DNA of 7,981 bases from Promethearchaeota archaeon (GTDB lineage: Archaea; Asgardarchaeota; Lokiarchaeia; Sigynarchaeales; SOKP01), in the NCBI GenBank assembly GCA_030620005.1, contig JAUXAJ010000243.1, positions 1-7,981 on the forward strand, in the 5' to 3' direction. Each line of letters starts with the position of its first letter. Position 1 is the stretch's first letter. Positions 1 to 4,753 of this stretch are shown here, one piece after another. The translations under genes were made by a program, and so were the position numbers. Below the pieces are notes generated by a model. It ran no database searches. It was not told where the DNA came from and was given only the letters and a program-made list of their open reading frames with translations.

Positions 1-488
1 CAAATTTCTTTCGCACGTTTCACGCCTACGGCACGCATTAAGTCACCAGTTCCATATCTTGGATCAAAAGATCCCACACGCGGTCCTGCTTGTCCAAGCT
101 GCGCATGCTCTGCTGCAATGCTGAGATCACAAGCAACATGCCACACGTGACCGCCCCCGATCGCATATCCGTTCACCCGCGCAATAACGGGCTTTGGAAG
201 GATACGGATTTTATGAGTCACATTTTGCCAGCCCACTTCCAACGGCAATATATACTCTCCCTTGTAACCGCCTTTCTCTCGGGTTGTCTGATCCCCACCA
301 GTACAAAACGCCTTGTCCCCAACGCCTGTGAACACTACAACGCCAATTTCGTTATCCATGCACCGGTTGAAAGCGTTGATCAATTCATGGACGGTGTGTT
401 GCGTGCACGCGTTATAGCGCTGAGGCCGATTGATGGTTATACGAGCAATACCATCTTTTTTCTCAAAAAATATATCTTTATATTCCAT
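1..488 (-). CDS. BadI/MenB-type crotonase-fold acyl-CoA enzyme (partial, 3' end off the left edge)
   Basis: The minus strand encodes 162 residues and then leaves the window. The crotonase (enoyl-CoA hydratase/isomerase) fold is clear: an N-terminal ITINRPQRYNA block (17-27), the first oxyanion-hole region GDKAFCTGGDQ (57-67), PKPVIARVNGYAIGGGH (98-114) with the second oxyanion glycines, and GQAGPRVGSFDPRYGTG (132-148) with the aspartate (142) used by the MenB/BadI branch. FCTGGDQ plus VGSFDPxYGT recalls 2-ketocyclohexanecarboxyl-CoA hydrolase (BadI), which opens an alicyclic ring in benzoate-type degradation; naphthoyl-CoA synthase (MenB) is the main alternative. About 100 C-terminal residues of a usual 260-270 are missing. 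The ATG at 488 is fixed because the preceding in-frame codon is TGA. Base use is unlike the neighbours: roughly half G+C (27/60 and 34/60 in the first two 60-base blocks), and 10 of 11 arginine codons are CGN. Family is certain; the exact substrate is not. Confidence 0.9.
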   Translation of the reverse strand, partial: MEYKDIFFEKKDGIARITINRPQRYNACTQHTVHELINAFNRCMDNEIGVVVFTGVGDKAFCTGGDQTTREKGGYKGEYILPLEVGWQNVTHKIRILPKPVIARVNGYAIGGGHVWHVACDLSIAAEHAQLGQAGPRVGSFDPRYGTGDLMRAVGVKRAKEI

Positions 489-502
489 TCATTTCAACAC
501 AA

Positions 503-513
503 TATTTTTTAAA
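503..513 (-). promoter_or_regulatory. TATA-like element of the BadI/MenB-type gene
   Basis: The minus strand reads TTTAAAAAATA, centred about 20-24 bases before the ATG at 488. No Shine-Dalgarno sequence follows, so the transcript would be nearly leaderless. The spacing is slightly short for an archaeal TATA box, hence modest confidence. Confidence 0.4.
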
Positions 514-853
514 GATTTCACTTTTAATGTTAGTTTTATTTTCTCTTCATTTTAATTAAATTTTATTCTTTATGTTATCACGATTAAATAGCATTAGAAT
601 ACGGACCTAACCTTACACATCTATCCCTTCAACAGAAAAGGCATTAAAAATGTTCTTAATATGTATAAAACAATCTCTCTTTACAAAATAGGTTTCAGAA
701 TAAATCGAAAAAATGTCAATATTATATATTTAAATGACAGATATGATTCCCAATTCGAGAAGTATTTAGTTTAATTCTCTAAAATAACTTTTTTAAGCTT
801 TAGATTTCTCGTTGTTAACCACGTCCTAAAGAGAAGTGGATTTCTTTTCCATG
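514..853. other. AT-rich intergenic stretch without a recognisable gene
   Basis: I checked start codons on both strands; the frames close after roughly 7-14 codons. The one longer frame from the ATG at 851 only overlaps the neighbouring gene antisense. No tRNA-like arms or long inverted repeats were seen. A weak 5-bp inverted repeat, TGTCA at 714-718 and TGACA at 735-739, is probably chance. The stretch holds the 3' flank of the 854-1372 gene and the upstream region of the gene at the left edge. Confidence 0.6.
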
Positions 854-1372
854 TTAAAAGTTCATTTTATGCTTTATTTCTCTCACGATATCGTGCCCTT
901 CTTCATTAATTTCTTGCAAAATTTCCCGCAAAATATCGTTTATTTCAATTCCCTTTAATTCACAGGCGATGTATAGTAATGTGATTATTTCTTTTGTCAA
1001 GATACGAATAGTTTTCACATCTTTGATGGGAATTCGAATTCCAAGAGCCTTTATGTTCGTTTTAGTTTCTTTTTCTTGTTGCCGAATTGCTAGCAGAATG
1101 TCGTTTTTTCTACCTTTCCACTCTTCTGAAATAGCTCTTAGTGAGAGAATGTATTGTTTTGTAGGACTACCGATACCATGTATTTCTTTAGCAAAACCCA
1201 AGGGTTTTGAATTCCTTAAAGCCTTTAAACCAAAATATCTATTAATCTTTTGATTTTTATCCAGCTTCACTTTCATTCCACTGATTTCTTCAGTTAACTG
1301 CTCTATTCTTAAAGACAACTTCTGAAAATTCTTAATTATAACTTCTCTATCTAAATTAATTTCATTTGTCAT
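854..1372 (-). CDS. Hypothetical 172-residue helical protein
   Basis: I do not recognise a family. The ATG at 1372 (MTNEINLDRE) is preferred over a TTG seven codons upstream at 1393, because a TATA-like element sits about 28 bases before the ATG, the usual leaderless spacing. The product is soluble, charged and mainly helical. Residues about 9-40 have coiled-coil heptad character (FQKLSLRIEQLTEEI). A central segment, GLKALRNSKPLGFAKEIHG (about 48-66), is rich in glycine and basic residues and may be the conserved core. The C-terminal 60 residues form amphipathic helices with a hydrophobic patch, ITLLYIACEL (about 128-137). There is no signal peptide or membrane segment. It is monocistronic, flanked by a 365-base gap downstream and a GC-rich hairpin region upstream. 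Base composition matches the rest of the AT-rich window, so it appears native. Confidence 0.7.
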   Translation of the reverse strand: MTNEINLDREVIIKNFQKLSLRIEQLTEEISGMKVKLDKNQKINRYFGLKALRNSKPLGFAKEIHGIGSPTKQYILSLRAISEEWKGRKNDILLAIRQQEKETKTNIKALGIRIPIKDVKTIRILTKEIITLLYIACELKGIEINDILREILQEINEEGHDIVREIKHKMNF

Positions 1373-1395
1373 TTTTATCCATTTATGTAACAAAG

Positions 1396-1406
1396 AATAT
1401 AAATTT
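1396..1406 (-). promoter_or_regulatory. TATA-like element of the 172-residue protein gene
   Basis: The minus strand reads AAATTTATATT, centred about 28 bases before the ATG at 1372. This predicts transcription starting a few bases before the ATG and supports that start over the TTG at 1393, which would lie almost inside the promoter. Confidence 0.55.
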
Positions 1407-1470
1407 TTGATTTTAAAGTGGTAAAAATTTTCTATTAAATCACTAGTCTGCTCTGATTTAATAATTTTTC

Positions 1471-1530
1471 ATGACGACAATTAGGCGTGGTGGGAACCAC
1501 CGATGTAAAAAGTCCAAGAAGGAAGTATTA
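1471..1530. other. GC-rich hairpin island, possible small RNA or regulatory element
   Basis: This stretch of the 183-base gap between the 854-1372 and 1556-2875 genes is clearly richer in G+C than its surroundings. It contains a perfect hairpin: GGTGG (1489-1493), loop GAA, CCACC (1497-1501). In AT-rich archaea, GC-rich intergenic islands often mark structured RNAs. It could equally be the 3' end or terminator region of the 1556-2875 gene, whose stop is 55 bases away, or a protein-binding site. No known RNA family was recognised, and the strand cannot be decided. Confidence 0.3.
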
Positions 1531-1555
1531 TAACCGGATAATATTGAAATTACAA

Positions 1556-2875
1556 CTATTCATTTTTTTCATTGTCGTAATTGGTTTTAAAATTATCCTC
1601 CTTATCTAAATCTTTCTCTCCATCATTAATTTCAATATTATTTTCATCTTCATCAATATCAACCAATTTTTCCATTTTGACAACCTCTGTATACTCTTCC
1701 TCTTTTATTTCATCCTTAAATTCTACATTTTCTTCCAGTTCACTTATAGGCTCCATCTCTACTTCGCTCGGCTTAACAAGCATTTCTTTTTCCACTATAT
1801 CCATGTCTTTTTCTTTTAATATTTCCTTCTCAATAGAAATGTATTTTCTGATTTCATGAATACCAATGAAAATGAATAACAATATGAAGAGAATTAAAAT
1901 AGTAATATTTTTGTACAAGTTCAGATTGCTTCCAATATCTACAATTTCCTCAAGATATGGTATTTCTCCAAGGGAAAAAACAATTTTGAGTAAATCATAT
2001 GGGAAATTGACAGCAAATTCGTAAGACACTTTAGATGCAATTAACAATATCATGACTGTATCAATTCCAAAATACTTTAACTTTTCAGTTAATATCTTTG
2101 CTTGAGATCCAAGAATAGACGACATTGCGTATATTAATATGAAAAAATCAAAAATCATTAAAGCAATTTTGGTTAGTTGAGAAGATGACCCAGAACTCCC
2201 AAGACCTAAAAATACTTTCAATACTAAAAAGAAGGTATAAAAAGAGACAAGAACTAAAAATATTCCTACAAAGGCTGCTAAAAATTTTGTTTTAATTAAA
2301 TAACCAAAGCTGATGATGGTAAATCCGATAATTATTATTCCAATAATTATGAACACACTCATTAAGAAAAGGGGTATATTCGGGGAGATAACAGCAATAT
2401 ATACTACAGAACCTAATGCAAACCCGACTAAGAAAAATATAGCAAGGAGAGAACCGCCGAAAAATTCAATTCCTCTAGTAAGAGCATTATAACGCCGTTT
2501 TTTCAACTGTTTATCGATACCGTTAGCGGTAAGGTAGCAACCGTATATAGTAAACCAACTAGTCAAGAAGATATATACGATTACTGCACCAATCATTAGA
2601 ATTACTAAATATGTAAAAATCAGAAACATAAACGGCAAGGCAACGAAAAAAATTGTAATTACCATCCATGAAGGATATTCTTCAATATTTTTTTTAACTG
2701 CTAAAGAAAAAAAGAATAAAAACACTAAAAATGCTAGAAGTGGAAGAAAAATAAACACCCCGATTATAGGAACAAATTCCATAAATAAAATGCCAAGAAT
2801 TAACCAAAATAAAAGAGCAGAATAACGCCAGTTTTCTCTGGAAAATAAATTCTGTAAATTTTCTATAGTACCCAT
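1556..2875 (-). CDS. Polytopic membrane protein with acidic C-terminal tail, unknown function
   Basis: The 439-residue product begins with a short polar N-terminus and then has about nine or ten hydrophobic segments, roughly at residues 18-38, 40-60, 71-93, 93-115, 140-162, 168-192, 199-222, 237-262, a weaker one at 271-288, and 327-344. A basic loop, KQLKKRRYN (about 132-140), follows the fourth segment and is probably cytoplasmic. The last 89 residues (351-439) are soluble and very rich in Glu and Asp, ending EKDLDKEDNFKTNYDNEKNE; this tail looks disordered. I recognise no transporter or enzyme motif. The ATG at 2875 has a TATA-like element about 25 bases upstream and no Shine-Dalgarno sequence. 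It is monocistronic on the minus strand, 207 bases from the DUF72 gene. The ORF is certain; the function is open. Confidence 0.85.
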   Translation of the reverse strand: MGTIENLQNLFSRENWRYSALLFWLILGILFMEFVPIIGVFIFLPLLAFLVFLFFFSLAVKKNIEEYPSWMVITIFFVALPFMFLIFTYLVILMIGAVIVYIFLTSWFTIYGCYLTANGIDKQLKKRRYNALTRGIEFFGGSLLAIFFLVGFALGSVVYIAVISPNIPLFLMSVFIIIGIIIIGFTIISFGYLIKTKFLAAFVGIFLVLVSFYTFFLVLKVFLGLGSSGSSSQLTKIALMIFDFFILIYAMSSILGSQAKILTEKLKYFGIDTVMILLIASKVSYEFAVNFPYDLLKIVFSLGEIPYLEEIVDIGSNLNLYKNITILILFILLFIFIGIHEIRKYISIEKEILKEKDMDIVEKEMLVKPSEVEMEPISELEENVEFKDEIKEEEYTEVVKMEKLVDIDEDENNIEINDGEKDLDKEDNFKTNYDNEKNE

Positions 2876-2893
2876 AAAAAGATATATGAAATT

Positions 2894-2907
2894 AATAAAT
2901 TTAAATC
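2894..2907 (-). promoter_or_regulatory. TATA-like element of the polytopic membrane protein gene
   Basis: The minus strand reads GATTTAAATTTATT, preceded by an A-rich stretch that could act as a BRE. Its centre lies about 25 bases before the ATG at 2875, the classic spacing for a leaderless archaeal transcript. Confidence 0.6.
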
Positions 2908-2965
2908 TTTTTTTAATTTTATTTAAATTTAGATTGATAATCTGCCTTTAGTATAATAGGACAGG

Positions 2966-3046
2966 ATGGTTAAAATTGAATTCTATGTTAATGAGTTTTT
3001 GAAAATAAGATTAGAAAACGGAAAAACCGTGATAATTTTTTCCTAA
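2966..3046 (+). pseudogene. 26-codon remnant resembling the N-terminus of a lokiarchaeal repeat-protein family
   Basis: The plus-strand frame from the ATG at 2966 reads MVKIEFYVNEFLKIRLENGK, then TVIIFS and a stop. This is protein-like rather than random. The pattern 'NEFLKIRLENGKTVI' resembles, from memory, the conserved start of a large paralogous leucine-rich-repeat-like family in Lokiarchaeia (NEYL.L.LE.GKT.IYV). I could not find a convincing continuation in the other frames after 3046, so it looks like a truncated leftover rather than a simple frameshift. TATAAT at 2952-2957 is too close to act as its promoter; TTTAAATTTAG at about 2924-2934 is a better candidate. It could also be a genuine small peptide, or chance. 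Confidence 0.35.
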
Positions 3047-3082
3047 AATCATCATTAGAAGGTTTATGACTTATCATTATTA

Positions 3083-3889
3083 CTATTCTCCCAAGTAATC
3101 CAAAATGCTTTTTTGCTTTTTTAAACGACGAAAATTTAATCCTAAATTTCTCTTAATTAAATTTGCTGTCTCTGGAGCGAACCCTGTAAAATGGTTATTT
3201 ACAATAATGAAAATTTCAAGCATCTCCGGTTTTTCGCATAACATTTGAATCTTGTGGTTTATTTCCTCAATCGATGCTTCTTGTTCTCTCTGAACTCTAT
3301 CAAAGATAACAAGTTGTCTATCACCAATTAGCCTAATATAGTACTTTTCTTGGTTTGGGAAGTAATATGTATTAATTCTTTCTTTATACGAAGTTCCTAA
3401 CAATATTCGAGAAGAATCAACGAATTCTGAAAGAATAATGGGATCGAACCACGAGTTATCGCGAAATTCTAGAAAAAAAGTAAAATCTTTTGGTAAAATA
3501 TTAATTAGACTCATGATATTTTTTATGTGTTTATTTGAATATTTAAACCAAGGAGGGAATTGTAATAAATAAGCTTTTACTTTCCTTTCCAATGGTTTCA
3601 TGCGATAAAAGAATTGAGAAATGCGAGACTCTATATCATGAGCGTTCATATCGTGAGTTATTTTTTGCCAGACCTTAACAGCAAAACAAAAATTCTCCGG
3701 CACGCGATTTAACCATTTACTCACGGTCTCTTCGGAAGGTAAATTGTAAAAAGTAGAGTTAATCTCTGTAAAATCAAAAAATTTAGCGTAATATTCAAGG
3801 TGCTCGTATTTTTTTAATTTTTTGGGATAAAATGAACTAATCCAATCTTTATAATCCCATCCAGCGCAACCTACTCGAATGAAAACCAA
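3083..3889 (-). CDS. DUF72 (YecE) family protein
   Basis: The 268-residue product carries the family hallmarks in order: IRVGCAGWDYKDW near the N-terminus (4-16) followed by SSFYP (18-22), EINSTFYNLP (42-51), LLQFPPWF (108-115), FFLEFRDNSWF (138-148) and VNNHFTGFAPETANLI (230-245). Length is normal for DUF72, a TIM-barrel-like fold found in bacteria and archaea. Its biochemical role is not established; a metal- or nucleic-acid-related function has been suggested, so none is assigned here. No signal peptide or membrane segment is present. The start is a TTG at 3889: an in-frame TAA lies five codons upstream and no ATG or GTG precedes the conserved GCAGW block. The gene is divergent from the coiled-coil gene at 4039, sharing a 149-base AT-rich region that also contains a direct repeat. 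Confidence 0.92.
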   Translation of the reverse strand: MVFIRVGCAGWDYKDWISSFYPKKLKKYEHLEYYAKFFDFTEINSTFYNLPSEETVSKWLNRVPENFCFAVKVWQKITHDMNAHDIESRISQFFYRMKPLERKVKAYLLQFPPWFKYSNKHIKNIMSLINILPKDFTFFLEFRDNSWFDPIILSEFVDSSRILLGTSYKERINTYYFPNQEKYYIRLIGDRQLVIFDRVQREQEASIEEINHKIQMLCEKPEMLEIFIIVNNHFTGFAPETANLIKRNLGLNFRRLKKQKSILDYLGE

Positions 3890-3918
3890 GACTATTCTAA
3901 TTTAAAATATTTTGTTTT

Positions 3919-3928
3919 AATAATTATA
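3919..3928 (-). promoter_or_regulatory. Candidate TATA-like element of the DUF72 gene
   Basis: The minus strand reads ATTATAATTA, centred about 35 bases before the TTG at 3889, implying a leader of roughly ten bases. A second AT-rich element at 3901-3912 lies too close to the start. The region is so AT-rich that the choice is uncertain. Confidence 0.3.
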
Positions 3929-3967
3929 ATTATGTATGAGTAACTTATTTTTATAGCCGAATTTTAA

Positions 3968-4029
3968 TTATTATTATATCAAAAATGTTATTAATAGGTT
4001 TTATTATTATATCAAAAAGTTATTATAGG
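3968..4029 (+). repeat. Tandem 29-31-bp direct repeat carrying duplicated TATA-like promoters
   Basis: Copy 1 (3968-3998) and copy 2 (4001-4029) are identical except for two single-base indels, with starts offset by 33 bases. Each begins TTATTATTATATC, a TATA-like element, and ends in TAGG. From copy 1, transcription would start near 4001 and give a leader of about 38 bases that includes the AGGTGAT ribosome-binding sequence. From copy 2, it would start near 4034, just after that sequence. The duplication may therefore provide leadered and nearly leaderless transcripts of the gene at 4039. It could alternatively be a regulator-binding repeat. The repeat is seen directly; the promoter role is inferred. 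Confidence 0.6.
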
Positions 4030-4033
4030 TGAT
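4027..4033 (+). promoter_or_regulatory. Shine-Dalgarno sequence deciding the ATT start at 4039
   Basis: AGGTGAT matches the archaeal consensus AGGAGGTGATCC, complementary to the conserved 3' end of 16S rRNA, over seven consecutive bases and is followed by a five-base spacer to ATT at 4039. I found no comparable sequence before any other gene in the window, so it may compensate for the weak start codon. Confidence 0.6.
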
Positions 4034-4038
4034 TAAAA

Positions 4039-4659
4039 ATTAGTATTGAATGGGATAAAATAAGCCAAAAACCAGAAGCTAAAATAAAAGTTGAAGGAAA
4101 AGTCTTATTAGAGTTAAAAGAAAAAGCGGATAATCTAGAAAAAGAGTTAGGGAACACTTCTAATGAGTTAGAAGATACTAAAGGCAAATTATCTGACATA
4201 GAAAAAAGTTTAAACGAGCGAAACGATGAGCTGTCTCAAGTTAAAAAAAGTTTTGAAGCGGAAAAAGGGGAAAAACAACAATTAAACTCAGAAATAGAAA
4301 AGTTAAAATCAGAATTAACTGAATCAGGGAAAAAAATTACAGATATCGAAGCTAAATCTAGTGCAGTTTCAGAAAACATTGCCGAAAAAGATAAAGAACT
4401 TGAAAAATTAAAAGCCGATTTAGACGCAAAAGATAAAAAATTAAAAGCCGATTTAGACGCAAAAGATAAAGAACTTGGAAGTTTAAAGGCAGATTTGGAT
4501 GCAAAAAATGCTGAAATAAACGAATTAAACAAGAAAACTGCAGGACTCGATAAGCAACCCACTGCAGTTGGAGATGCGCAAGGGCTAATAGATCAAATTA
4601 ACGAAATCATGGTAAAACGGGGCTTCGTGACTGAAAAGGAATTTAAACACATGTTATAA
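4039..4659 (+). CDS. Coiled-coil protein, paralog of the next gene, apparent ATT start
   Basis: The 206-codon frame has no ATG before codon 191 and no TTG before codon 153, yet its N-terminus aligns with the downstream gene. Here (I)SIEWDKISQKPEAKIKVEGK leads into VLLELKEKADNLEKEL; the neighbour has MSWINWEKAESKPDSSIRVG leading into GRILLELRAKMHDLE. Homology begins at the ATT (4039), which lies five bases after AGGTGAT, and an in-frame TGA at 4030 blocks further extension, so ATT is the likely start. Residues about 27-172 are an uninterrupted charged coiled coil, including near-identical LKADLDAKDK units (124-133, 135-144, 149-157). A short QPTAVGDA linker precedes a C-terminal helical module, LIDQINEIMVKRGFVTEKEF (183-202), matching the paralog's IAQILKKIKEMMKHKGFISE. 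That module is loosely SHOCT-like (helix, G-F-[IV]-[ST]-E-K-E, helix). It has no membrane segment. Function is unknown; a scaffold or tether is a guess from architecture. Confidence 0.8.
   Translation: MSIEWDKISQKPEAKIKVEGKVLLELKEKADNLEKELGNTSNELEDTKGKLSDIEKSLNERNDELSQVKKSFEAEKGEKQQLNSEIEKLKSELTESGKKITDIEAKSSAVSENIAEKDKELEKLKADLDAKDKKLKADLDAKDKELGSLKADLDAKNAEINELNKKTAGLDKQPTAVGDAQGLIDQINEIMVKRGFVTEKEFKHML
4403..4470 (+). repeat. Exact 33-bp tandem duplication within the coiled-coil gene
   Basis: Bases 4403-4437 recur without mismatch at 4436-4470 (35 bases matched at an offset of 33). In protein this adds one 11-residue unit, KLKADLDAKDK. A third, diverged copy at about 4480-4508 (LKADLDAKN) follows. 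Perfect identity including third codon positions indicates a recent in-frame duplication. The 11-residue step (a hendecad) contrasts with the 14-residue units on either side. Confidence 0.85.
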
Positions 4660-4692
4660 GAGAAAAAACTGAATTCATGTATAAATTAAATG

Positions 4693-4700
4693 TTTTTTTT
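4693..4700 (+). terminator. Oligo-T tract after the first coiled-coil gene
   Basis: Eight consecutive T residues lie 34 bases after the stop of the gene ending at 4659 and just before the TATA-like element of the next gene. Archaeal RNA polymerase can terminate at such U-runs without a hairpin. This would separate the two paralogs into independent units. No stem was seen. Confidence 0.45.
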
Positions 4701-4706
4701 GCTTTC

Positions 4707-4720
4707 TTTATTATTATAAA
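4707..4720 (+). promoter_or_regulatory. TATA-like element of the second coiled-coil gene
   Basis: TTTATTATTATAAA is centred 26 bases before the ATG at 4740, the leaderless spacing. The older-looking GTG start at 4727 is only 13 bases away, too close for a leaderless transcript from this element. Confidence 0.5.
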
Positions 4721-4727
4721 GAAATAG

Positions 4728-4753
4728 TGAGTTGGATTAATGAGTTGGATTAA
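4728..4753 (+). repeat. Exact 13-bp tandem duplication across the start codon
   Basis: TGAGTTGGATTAA occurs at 4728-4740 and again, directly abutting, at 4741-4753. The first copy, read from the G at 4727, gives GTG AGT TGG ATT AAT and then runs out of frame to a TAA at 4751-4753. The second copy, read from the A at 4740, gives ATG AGT TGG ATT AAT and continues into the gene. Thirteen is not a multiple of three, so the duplication detached the GTG start and created an ATG. Confidence 0.9.

Noticed and set aside
90..512. Plus-strand open frame of 140 codons
   Set aside because: It is antisense to the BadI/MenB-type gene, whose minus-strand translation shows clear crotonase motifs. The plus frame has no family-like features.
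969..1253. Plus-strand open frame of 94 codons
   Set aside because: It is the antisense shadow of the 854-1372 gene, with no promoter or protein-like motif.
1455..1480. Possible box C/D small RNA (CTGA and ATGACGA)
   Set aside because: The boxes are in the wrong order and the C-box match is imperfect, so only a generic structured-RNA suggestion is kept.
1581..1859. Plus-strand serine-rich open frame
   Set aside because: It is antisense to the Glu/Asp-rich tail of the membrane protein; acidic codons read backwards give Ser and Phe runs.
3435..3465. tRNA T-loop-like string GGGATCGAACC
   Set aside because: It lies inside the conserved coding part of the DUF72 gene, and no matching acceptor, D or anticodon arms are present.
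3985..4038. In-frame ATG at 3985 as an upstream start for the ATT gene, with TGA readthrough or selenocysteine
   Set aside because: The frame hits TGA at 4030, the upstream codons lie inside the AT-rich promoter repeat, and homology to the paralog begins exactly at the ATT. No selenocysteine insertion element was seen.
4236..4562. Minus-strand Ser/Phe-rich open frame of 108 codons with apparent repeats
   Set aside because: It is the antisense of the coiled-coil gene at 4039. The repeats belong to the real plus-strand gene, which is supported by its paralog.
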